Of a stretch of DNA of 14,339 bases, positions 1 through 8,564 are shown in pieces. Every line of letters starts with the position of its first letter. Positions within the stretch are counted from its first letter, which is position 1. The notes beneath the pieces are model-generated. The model saw only the letters and a program-made list of their open reading frames with translations, made no database searches and was not told the origin of the DNA. Origin of the DNA: Gamarada debralockiae (Eukaryota > Ascomycota > Leotiomycetes > Helotiales > Hyphodiscaceae); contig NXFV01002049.1 of NCBI GenBank assembly GCA_002803225.1, positions 1 through 14,339 on the forward strand, given 5' to 3'. A program made the translations under genes and the position numbers.

Positions 1-34
1 TTTCTGTTATATCTACAGCTTGATACAGCTTATT

Positions 35-110
35 CCTGTTGCCTGTCCCGATAGCCTGCTGCCTGTACCGATATCTTGTTGCCTGTACCGATAGCCTGCT
101 GCCTGTCCCT
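35..110. repeat. 20-bp minisatellite, about 3.5 copies
   Basis: Three consecutive 20-base units begin at 41, 61 and 81, followed by a half unit at 101-110 and preceded by the last six bases of another. The core is GCCTGTMCCGATA followed by a variable half (GCCTGCT or TCTTGTT). Units 1 and 3 differ by one base and unit 2 by a few more. No coding frame is apparent. The array lies outside the transposon relic that follows. Confidence 0.85.
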
Positions 111-327
111 AGATATCACCGTACCTTCTAGACCTATCAACAGAGTTCATAACAAAGGGTTTATGGGCGACTATTTCTTATTGCTGCGGATCCATGAGAA
201 GTCATGAGGCAAGATGCTATAGCAGTATAAATAAGGTTGCGGCCGCACTCTAAACTCTTTATCCCTTCCAGTGTAAATGTGCTGTTTTACAAGAGGTAGG
301 GGGTGGGGCCTGTTTACTTGGCTTGTT

Positions 328-345
328 TTAACCCACTTTTAAACC
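328..345. other. Candidate piggyBac terminus: TTAA followed by CCC
   Basis: TTAA at 328-331 is directly followed by CCCAC. PiggyBac elements insert at TTAA and usually have ends that start with CCC. The position fits the 3' end of the minus-strand transposase relic that begins about 100 bases further in. The matching opposite end was not found, so this is a plausible element border and not a proven one. Confidence 0.35.
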
Positions 346-447
346 ACTTTATGCGTTTTGCACAAACTCTTATAAGCGCCGCTAAACAGGGGCAATAGCA
401 GAGCCTCTAAAAACATTAAATTCATTATCAAAATATATTATAGAGGT

Positions 448-1400
448 ATGCCTAAGAAGTCAAAATCCTTTGCCCGCGCTAGTACCGTCCATTATTGACT
501 GTGGAACCCTTTGAAATACCTCTTGCAAAGTACGATATTGTAATACTCGCACTTCTACCTAACAAACTTGATATCTCTATCTTCTTTAGTTCTATCCCTA
601 GCCTAAATTCAATAATAATAGTATTTCTTCTTCCCCTTAGTTCAAGAGATAATATGGAACTTTGCAAGTATAATCAACGTTCAAGGGAGAAGGCTCTTGT
701 AATGCTTGTTCATAGTAATAACTCGAGGTTTTTTTAGGGATACTTTTGATAAGGGAGTTAATAATACTAATTTAGAATAGCTAGCAAGAATTAGCAAGCT
801 TTTAAGCAGGGACATAGCCTATAATACGCTGAGATATAGTCCATTTATATAAGAGAAAGGTATTAATAATAGCTGTGTTACAAAGAAGTATACAAGAGAA
901 TGCTACGACTTGTGAGAGATCTATTGAGAGATAAAGCTCACGCGGTACTGATCTACTAGATTAATACTATTTATATTAAAGTTATAAAAGTCTATAATCT
1001 CAGGAATAAGAAGTTTGTACTTAGAGACAAACTAAGTATTATTCTTCCTCTCTTGAAGAACCTTCTCTAGGAGCTTAAACAAATGCTTAGGTTACTCTTG
1101 TGTGACTAGAACTTTAAAAGGTTGATCGGCAGACAAAGGGGCAAAGGAGCTAGGTTTCTTATAATATTAGTTTTATAAAAGGAACTTCTCTCCATTATGA
1201 ATTGTACTCATAAACTATACTAGTATTGAATCTGACTAGATGAAAAACATTACATTATCCCGGCCCTTATACTCAAGTACAGTAACCTTATTTCCCTTCT
1301 TATTAGCCTTTGTAGTTTTATGCCAAATCTTGCGGGGATAAGCCGGACCGCAACTCGTACGGCAGCACTGACTCTTGGGCATGAACCTAAATCTTTTTTC
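448..1400 (-). mobile_element. piggyBac-type transposase relic (DDE_Tnp_1_7), RIP-degraded
   Basis: Read on the minus strand from about 1375 downwards, one frame gives a broken but continuous transposase-like text. It runs through IWHKTTKANKKGNK and MSTIHNGEKFLL, then at about 1000-890 PEIIDFYNFNINSINLVDQYR followed by SLVYFF. The N-x-N-x2-x-x-VDQYR block followed by a (W)HSL stretch matches the conserved C-terminal part of piggyBac-family DDE transposases (N-M-x-G-V-D-x-A-D-Q-x-R, then W-x-x-L-F). The frame is interrupted by many TAA/TAG codons where Gln or Trp is expected; the Trp before HSL reads TAG at 904-906. The tail continues with more stops and frame changes towards about 448. The N-terminal half and catalytic aspartates are not recognisable, because the similarity stops near 1380-1490 where another gene fragment begins. 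It cannot encode an active enzyme. The family call rests on remembered motifs and not on a search. Confidence 0.65.
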
Positions 1401-1491
1401 AAGCAAAGGCCGTTGCCCAGGTTCCGTCACGAGACACACTAGGCCCATGATCGTATTCTTGATAGTGAAGTTCCCGTACATCCCACGTTGA

Positions 1492-1955
1492 GCATGCTCC
1501 GCATCGGCCAGACGACAAAGTAGTGATCTAGCGACAGGCGAGAGAGCAGCAAATCTGGCGGTTGTGAGCTGGTTGGATCTTCTCAAACTCGACATCATCA
1601 GCGATATATTTGGCGGGCGGCCACTTTCCAATCTGAACTACATCTGGGTCACTGCTCAATTCATGTTAATATTTCATCAGACCAAGGACGAGCACAAGCG
1701 TTTTCCTAACCCGTTGTGGGCAAGCACATATGAGCAGGAACCATGATGATGCGAGAGAAGAGGTTGTCACTCACCGCGGCAGTGGCTATTGAACGGGATG
1801 ACAAGTGTATGGAGGCAATGGCTGAAGCGTTTCAGAGCCCGAAGACTAGATGGATGCAACATATCTATTGGGAAGTCTTGGAGAGTGCTCACGAGACGGC
1901 CAGTAAGGATGAGATGAATGACGATGAGCTCGGTGGTTCTAGTACAGTGATGTGA
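1492..1955 (+). pseudogene. Frameshifted C-terminal fragment of an unrecognised fungal protein
   Basis: A frame open from 1492 reads through VVSWLDLLKLDIISDIFGG and NYIWVTAQFMLIFHQ to NPLWASTYEQEP, then stops at 1744-1746. In the +2 frame, overlapping at the same point, MMMREKRLSLTAAVAIERDD starts at 1743 and continues to TGA at 1953-1955. Restoring one base at about 1742 would join the two into one protein-like text of about 154 codons. No splice signals sit at the junction, so a 1-nt deletion in a decaying gene is the simplest reading. Base composition is much less AT-rich than the transposon relic to its left, and codon use looks host-like. There is no in-frame ATG for the first part. I do not recognise the family. 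The charged C-terminal tail (KDEMNDDELGG) looks like a natural protein end. Confidence 0.5.
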
Positions 1956-2634
1956 ACAACAAGCTTTCCAGGGATGAACTAGAGTGAGCGAGATGTATCT
2001 GTCTTAGTCACAAAGATCATGTAAGAAGGCTCCTCCAGCAGCTAAACACTCATAACAATGGATTGCAAAGTCCACAGCCGGGCAAGTAGTAGCTTAAAAA
2101 GTGAAATTATTGACATAGATGATGTTCGGATCCTTCGCGAGTGCAGCCCAAAGAAGCCTCGAATGCTGGCATTGAGTCTTCTGGTACAGTGGCTTGAAAA
2201 CAGTCGGAAATAGTACCTGACCGGCGATGCAGCCTGTATTGAATGGTAACCGAGAGGTCCAAGTAAAGCTTTTCGCACCTCCTGAACCTGATTTTGAATC
2301 TTGTGTACCTCCCTATGAACGAGAGAATCTAAACGATTACGAGTAATCCTTGGGTAAATTTCAGTTGTTCAGAGACATTCAAGAATAATCTATGAAATGT
2401 CCGATAAGACAAATCCCATCCTCCCTGGCACCCGCTCTACGCTGAGGCTTTGCGACCCTGTAGTGTCCCTTGAGCCATCACGACTTCAGGATTTGATGAC
2501 TCGATTGACAAAACACCAGTACCATAATTTTTGTCATGGCTCTCAATTAGAGAAAGTAGGTCTTAACTGAGACTTTCTGTTGATTTGCTGTAAAAGTATC
2601 CCCTTTCTGAGGGTAACCTGTAAGATCCTCATGT
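1956..2634 (+). other. Short open frames in a probable decayed gene region
   Basis: This stretch has no firm gene but is not featureless. Three ATG-initiated plus-strand frames follow each other: 2058-2213 (51 aa, containing DIDDVRILRECSPKKPRML), 2227-2346 (39 aa, containing VKLFAPPEPDFESCVPPYE) and 2397-2570 (57 aa, containing STLRLCDPVVSLEPSRLQD). They lie in different frames, each ends in a stop, and all look more protein-like than random AT-rich sequence. They may be remains of the same gene as the fragment at 1492-1955, or chance. No family is recognised. Positions 2571-2634 are the 3' flank of the transcription factor gene on the other strand. Confidence 0.25.
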
Positions 2635-5401
2635 CTACCGTTGGCCATTTTCCTCCGAAGGCCCAGAGAACATACTAATTCTCTGATTGGGCACGAAGGA
2701 GTATTCAAAAAATGAGTTCAAATCCTCGAATCCAGATCCGGCAGTCGCACCATATCCCATTGTGTTTGGATCCGGATAGTTGGAATCAAACCCAGATTCA
2801 CCGTGTTGTGCATAGTATGAATTGGTCTGTATTTGATTCGGCACCGGTGAAGGCATTCTTGTTTGAGTGGTGCTAATGCAGTGAGGCTGGAACGCCAGAG
2901 GCAAGGGTGGGAAGGCTAGTGAGATGCTGTCCGGTGAGTCTTCCTGGTCTATCATAAAAGTGCTTCCCATACCGCCGTTTGCATTTTGGCTATTATTCTG
3001 GGGATCGTAGTTCATTGGAGAAAGAGCGCCGACTATTTCACGAGTATTGGATGGACGCAAGTTGTTGGCATTTGATCTCAGATTTCTGTGCGGCGTGACA
3101 CTGATGCTTTCGCCGTTCTGCTCTTCCGAATACGCCGGTTGACGTATATCCAATGATATGGAACCCTTGTGGCGAGCTTGAACTAATCTCGATGCAAATT
3201 TAGAGGCAAGGTTCTCAGTTTCATTCTCTAATCCGTGCCTAGCGTGTGGGCCGTTCCATCGCCTGGATATTTCCATGAGACTGCTTGTCAGCGAGTCAAA
3301 TTGCGGCGGTAGAGAGACATTATAGTGAAGCGAGTGAGCTAGAAGCATTCTGCCACTGATGAAGAGACAGAATGCGAATTGAGGATTCGTCAATGAGATG
3401 GACTCTTGAAGGTATTTCTCGGCGATGATGGCGACTTCGGTTGCAGCCGCCAAACATGTTTCGGCGCTAGAGACTGAGGGAAGTCGGATTGGGCTTGACT
3501 GCCATTCTTGTGAGGGGTAGGCAATGCCTTGATGCAAAAGACCAACTGCAGTGTTGTGCGTAATATGCGCTAAGGTTAAATTTGGGTCCATTATGCCGTC
3601 ACTGTTCAAAGCACATGCCTCCCTCCACCTTTGGGGCAGAAAGATCTTCCACCTGAGAATTGTCAGATTTTGGGAAGTCCAATGAAATTACTCTGAACGT
3701 TACTTACTGCACGAGTCGGAGGTCAAGTTCTTTGAATCTCATAAGCCATATTTGCACATCGTGGACATCAGAAACATTAACAGCATGGCGCAGGAAGAAA
3801 GTGGTGACAAGACTGAGGCTCTCAGACGCCTCGATACAAAACGCAAATCCACCAATAGATGCTTGATCCTCTAGCTCTGGTCGCGCAGTAGGCAAAGCAC
3901 TGTTTGATGACTTGTCGGCAACACCAAAATATGGCGTTGGGGTATCAAGTGGTTGGCCCTCCTCCCACAAAGCACCTTCGCATGGCAGCCGTCTCTTGAC
4001 ATCGGCACTAGTCAAAGAGAAATTCCACCCAGTAGCAATGCTGCAAAAGCGATCTGCCAAGAAAACATTCCAGAAGACACGCCGCCGCTCTTCCCTTTCG
4101 ATCCAGCTTTTGCAAGGTCTGAGAAAAGCCATGCGCTTGATAAGAAATGCGGCCGATGGAGTCTGGTCCTCTTCCTCAACACTGAGTTGTAGTTGCTCAA
4201 CGGTTCTCGTCATGCTCCCTACAATGGACCAAGCCGAAGGCCCACGGCCGCTTCCAATCTATGGCTTCGTTAGAAACCGAAGAAGAACAGTGAGTTATGG
4301 AAACGCTCACCGTATCAAACGCACAAATGACAAGAGCTTGGAGATTCTCAACTGAAAATGACTCCATACTCTGCAGAATGACCGTCTGTCTGCTCCTTTT
4401 TGAATATCGCGCCCTCACATCAGGACTGCTGAGTCTAGGATCCTCTGAAAAGCGGACGCATAAAGAGACGATGGCATGAAAGATAGTTGTGAGCTTCTGG
4501 CGTTCAACTGGGATCGCCATTTTCTCACGAAATTGCCTGACGTGGAGGATTGGAATCCAAGGATGGATACTGGCGAAGTAAATCTCCACAAGATCATCGA
4601 TCAAATCATCCGGAGGTAGATCCTTCTCCTCGGTATCCACCGCAATTGGCTGTGACAGTGAAGCCTGTGATTGGCCAATGTCCCCATTGCCAAAGGAAAG
4701 GCGCCTTCTTTTTAAGGGACTTTTCAGTTCCGCATCGGAAGTCTCAAAATCACCAATAGAAATAGTAGATAGTGTGTGCTTTAATCGAGTTGTGCACTCT
4801 TTCAATGTGTCTCCGGAATTGGGGCCGATGCCATCAGGGAGGCGCGCATCCGGAGGTGACTGGGCTTGGATGGCTGACAAACAGTTCCAGACTTGCTGCC
4901 AGAGGAGACCTTGGCCAAGGAACATGTTTTCTAAGGCGACTATGAAGCAGAAACTTATGTTAGCCATATCTAATATCTGCGCGAGAGACAACGTTCGTGG
5001 CCCTTACCAACTCTTTGGTTGAGATTTTCAACTGCGCCCGTTCGTAGACCCGGCTTCAACCGCTTGTCGTCGTAAAGGCACTCGATATCTCAAACACGTC
5101 AGCAATTCTACGGAGAACTTTTCAATGTATATAAGCGCACTAAATCTCACGCAATGCGAGCATGGTTGTCGTCGCGAGCATTTCGCTTTCTTCTTCCTAC
5201 ATGATTGGCAACTACCCCTCGAGATCTTAGCTGGACATTCATCATATCATTATGAAGCACTCACGCTGGACCTTCTTCATCAACGGCGGCCTTGCTCGCC
5301 TTTCCATTGCCGTTGACGGCCCCTCCTCCTCTTTGCGCCTTCTTGGGGCGCGATTGGAAGTTCTCTTCCTCTGAACCTGATCCTTCGTCAAGATCGCGCA
5401 T
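2635..5401 (-). CDS. Zn2Cys6 transcription factor with fungal MHR domain (830 aa)
   Basis: Predicted nuclear binuclear-zinc-cluster regulator. Six exons on the minus strand: 5401-5265, 5217-5141, 5088-5008, 4939-4311, 4258-3708, 3652-2635; they sum to 2493 nt, exactly 831 codons. Introns are 47, 52, 68, 52 and 55 nt, with CTGAC/CTAAC-type branch points in introns 2-5. The ATG is the first in frame after a TAG 12 nt upstream. Residues 49-75 form a complete C-x2-C-x6-C-x5-C-x2-C-x6-C cluster (CQSC...CSRRQPCSHC...IEC). The linker YDDKRLKPGLRTGAVENL and a short coiled-coil-like LEN segment follow. A basic PLKRRR at 173-178 could be a nuclear localisation signal. From about 210 (DDLIDDLVEIYFASIHPWIP) to about 490 is the fungal-specific TF middle homology region. 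The last 200 residues are Asn/Gln/Ser/Pro-rich, typical of an activation region. Intron 1 borders are the least certain. Its target is unknown; the divergent transporter at 6478 is an obvious candidate. Confidence 0.9.
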
Positions 5402-6477
5402 TGCGAAGGACTAAACAGCTGTAATCAGAACCTATAGACTATAAAGATTTGTTTCCTCGCAAGGCTGACTGATGAGAGAGATGAGAGCTCAGATGAGAGG
5501 ATATTGCCATTATGGGGTACAAGAAAAGATCAAGCTCGCGAAATGATCCACGAGATCCCCACCATCCCGATCCTTGAATGTGGAGAAGTGCGGGGGGAGA
5601 CGATTGGTGCGTAATTTGTGTGCGCACGGCTCACCTGCCTCGGTGGGGCTGGGTCCACCATGAAGTTCCCTAATTAGTTCAGGCACACCGTGATTGTGGC
5701 TTATTACACATCGAAAGATTTCATTCAATTGTATCCATATTCGTGAGTAATTACGGCAAGAGGTGCAAGATTTGGTGACATATAGGCATTTAAAATGTAC
5801 ATTGTCGGTGATAGGATTGTCCGGCAGGGGTTTCAGGGACTTTCAGGGGCTCGCTTCCCGGCCTAGATGCGATGGCTGAATTCTCAGTTTTGGATGACGT
5901 CAAATGTCAGTTGTCTCCCAAGCGCAAAATGACAACGAAAAATAGTTCCGCCTCCCCTTAATTCCATCACGAAACGTAAAAAGGGATTATCTCATCATAT
6001 TTTCAGCTGACTCCGCCCAGTGCGCTACGAAAGAGGTCTTTTGCAGGGACTTATATCCAGAGATCCGTTCGCCGGACGGCGGGGGAAGTACCGGGCCAGC
6101 CCCCGCGAAAATGGCACAATGCTCAAGATGCAAATTTTGACCGGGCTTAGCTTCCACCCACAACCCCGCACAGATACCCAAACATTGATTCTGTGGAAGT
6201 AGAAACAGAATTGGATTGGCTTCTAAGTCTCAGAAAATTCAGAGGGCAAACCCGCGTTGCCGGGTTGACTTATACCTGGGCCTTAGCTGCCCGACCTGCC
6301 TGCGTTCGAGTGCTCCTGATAAAGTTGAGAGCTCCTCCTATCCCAGAATACTTGACTCCTTGCTCAGGTCACCTGAATCGTTCTAGCATCTCGACACAGC
6401 AAAGAAAAGCTTGTTGTTTCTGCGATTATCCCCCTTTTGACGTTTCGGATTATTCGAATCATTCGAATATTCACAAA
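5402..6477. promoter_or_regulatory. Shared divergent promoter region (1.08 kb)
   Basis: No convincing gene lies here; the region separates the head-to-head regulator and transporter starts. Visible elements are three GATGAGAG copies at 5471, 5480 and 5492; STRE-like AGGGG at 5826-5830 and 5845-5849 and its complement CCCCT at 5954-5958; GATA-type sites AGATAA (minus, 5987-5992) and TGATAA (6317-6322); and a CCG/CGG cluster at 6065-6082. Just before the transporter ATG, two ATTCGAAT copies separated by one base lie in the 5' leader (about 6453-6469). Short open frames here have no protein-like features. These motifs are short and some will occur by chance. Confidence 0.5.
6065..6082. promoter_or_regulatory. 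Overlapping CCG/CGG half-sites, candidate zinc-cluster binding site
   Basis: Within 18 bases there is CCG-N5-CGG at 6065-6075, CCG-N2-CGG at 6072-6079 and a second CCG-N5-CGG at 6072-6082. Zn2Cys6 regulators usually bind CGG/CCG triplets in pairs with fixed spacing. The cluster lies about 400 nt upstream of the transporter and about 660 nt upstream of the regulator. Binding by the neighbouring regulator is inference. Confidence 0.35.
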
Positions 6478-8564
6478 ATGACGAAAATCGAGACCACTCC
6501 TGAGGTTCGTCATGAGGACGACATCACTCCGTACACTGCACCAGCCGTCCCCCAAAGCCATCTCGATCTAGATGAGGAGGCTGGTTCCCCAAATTTCTAA
6601 TTCCCGCTTTCAGCACTGACTTCTTTCAGACCGCGGCGTATGCTGGCACGACTGGAGTTTTCATTGACGATGCAACCAGCAAGAAGCTCTTCTGGACGGT
6701 CAACAAGAGAATCCTAGCTTGTATGCTTGGAACTTACTTTTGCCAATCTCTTGATAAGGGCACACTTGGTTTTGCATCCATCATGGGGATCAAAAAGGAC
6801 GCCCATCTTGTCGGGCAAGACTACAGTTGGCTGGGAACGATATTGTACATGGGTGTTCTTGTTGGAGAGTACCCCACCAATCTTCTACTACAGAAGCTTC
6901 CTGTTGCAAAGTATCTGGCGTTCAATGTTGGGTAAGCAGAGTCCTATAGCTACCTCTCACAATATCTAGTTCATTGACACTCAGTATTCTCTAGTTGTTG
7001 GGGAATTGTCATTGCCTGTTCGGCAGCAGCAAAGAATTTCAAGGCGCTGATGGTAGTCCGATTCTTGCTCGGTATTTTTGAGTCTTGCGTTCAACCATCT
7101 TTCATTATTATGTAAGTGTAGCTTGAGAAAGTCTCGTTATGGCATTTCTAACAGAAATAGGACTACTATGTGGGCAAGTCAAACATGCAGGAAAACTTGT
7201 ATAATCCGGTCCCATGACTTACAGATGCTCACTAGTACACTCAACGAGAACAGGCAGTTTTGACATCTTTGTGGTACTGCATGACAGGAGTTCAACTAAT
7301 GGTAAGCTTCAACCCTCACTTCAAAATCTCTCGTCGCCCTCTGCTGCATTACTTACATGTTCTCCTTCAGGTTGGAGGAATCATCGCCTGGGGAGCATCC
7401 CACTATCTTCATCATGAAATATACTCCTGGCAGTTGCTCTTTCTCGTCCTTGGATGTGTCACTGTGGCCTGGGCATGCTTCATTGGCTGGTGGCTTCCAG
7501 ATAGTCCTATGAAAGCCAAATGCTTCTCGGAGGCGAGTAAACACATTTAGAATTCTCATTTTCTAACAGTGCCCTAATACTTGACGTATTGCTAGGGCGA
7601 AAAACGGATGATGATCGAACGAGTCCGCATAAATGAGACCGGTATTCAGAACAAGACATACAAGCGCTACCAGATGGTAGAGACAATCACTGATCCAGTA
7701 ATCTGGTGTTATGTTATGCTTCAGATCACTTCGACCTTAGTTATCGGCGGCCTCGGCGTCTTCTCAAACCTCATCATCGCTTCATTTGGATTCAGTGTTC
7801 TGCAAACCCAGTTGTTGAACATCGCTCAAGGCGCGGTGACGATCATAGTCATGGTCGGAGGTGCCGCTTTGGCTCAATCTTCGAAGCAGACTATTTTGGT
7901 CATGCACGTGGGTACTTCTCCACTCATGCTGATGAATGAAGCTGACATAAGGCTAGCTCTGGACATTGTATGCCCCATCATTTGAACAACCCCGCTGTCA
8001 TTGCAAGAAGAGAGGTCACACTAATACCAAAGCAGCCCTGCCATCATTGGAACAGCAGTCATCTACTCGATAACACCAACAGAGAAGACTCGAGTTGGCC
8101 TCCTCATTGCCTTCTACTGTACGCAATTTTATCTCGCCGAAGGAAATCTGATCTTTTCTTTGATCTCCAGGAACGTCGCCGGTCAAACCAAGAAATCCAC
8201 GACACTGGCCATAACCTTCGTAGCATGGGCTGCAGGGAACATGGCAGCGCCTCAGGTAAGCCATTCTTCCTTCTCACACCTATCGCAATTACAGAGAGCT
8301 AACTCAACTTAGATCTTCCAAGCTAGCGACGCACCAAGGTACAGGAAAGGATTCACAGCCCATTTCTGCCTCTACGTTCTCTTTAACATCTTCCTTGTGC
8401 TACTTCGCCTTCTTTTGACACGCCGCAACAAAGCAAAGCGTCAAGCGGCTGCGGCCTCGTTGTCCATCGAAGCCACAGCTCAAGCGGACGAGAAGATCAC
8501 GCACGCGTTGGCGTTCGAGGATCTTACGGACAAGGAGAATCCAGACTTCAGATATGTGTTTTAA
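6478..8564 (+). CDS. MFS transporter, allantoate permease (Dal5/ACS) family, about 518 aa
   Basis: Predicted plasma-membrane anion:cation symporter of the Dal5-like family, which imports small organic anions (allantoate, nicotinate, pantothenate and others); this one's substrate cannot be told. Predicted exons: 6478-6579, 6630-6931, 6995-7111, 7161-7173, 7236-7301, 7371-7532, 7596-7907, 7957-7967, 8036-8255, 8313-8564. They give one continuous frame. Family landmarks: LDKGTLGFASIMGI (75-88), GEYPTNLLLQKLP (113-125), WYCMTGVQLMVGGIIAWG (191-208), WWLPDSPMKAK (240-250), SRNVAGQTKKST in exon 9 and DAPRYRKGFTAHFCLY in exon 10. Several hydrophobic segments of membrane-spanning length are visible; the C-terminal tail is charged and cytosolic-looking. 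Oddities: introns 4 and 6 must use GC donors (TGG|GCAAGT at 7174, GAG|GCGAGT at 7533) to keep frame, and exons 4 and 8 are only 13 and 11 nt. The exon 1 end is uncertain: GC at 6580 keeps frame, GT at 6584 does not, GT at 6505 would. If none is used in vivo the gene is broken near its start. Confidence 0.85.

Noticed and set aside
35..110. CRISPR-like array
   Set aside because: The units abut directly with no spacers, and the organism is a fungus.
479..667. Tc1/mariner-type helix-turn-helix on the minus strand (LELRGRRN...LLGRSAS)
   Set aside because: It looked HTH-like, but the other frames continue the piggyBac tail, no DDE/D domain of that family follows, and there is no ATG.
3912..4355. 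Plus-strand frame of 147 codons across the regulator
   Set aside because: It is antisense to the MHR domain exons, has no recognisable motif and is explained by the coding bias of the other strand.
2635..5022. The regulator as several separate genes or a broken gene
   Set aside because: The breaks coincide with good donor, branch and acceptor signals, and removing them gives exactly 831 codons in one frame with family motifs across each junction.
5439..5728. Minus-strand short frames upstream of the regulator
   Set aside because: They are low-complexity Ser/His-rich translations of the GATGAGAG repeats, with no support as genes or as an upstream exon.
6193..6600. Longer upstream start for the transporter at 6193
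   Set aside because: The extra 95 residues have no transporter-like or conserved features; the ATG at 6478 in a CACAAAATG context fits the family's N-terminal length.
2635..8564. Secondary-metabolite gene cluster
   Set aside because: A regulator and a transporter alone are not enough; no synthase, synthetase, terpene cyclase or tailoring enzyme is present in the window.
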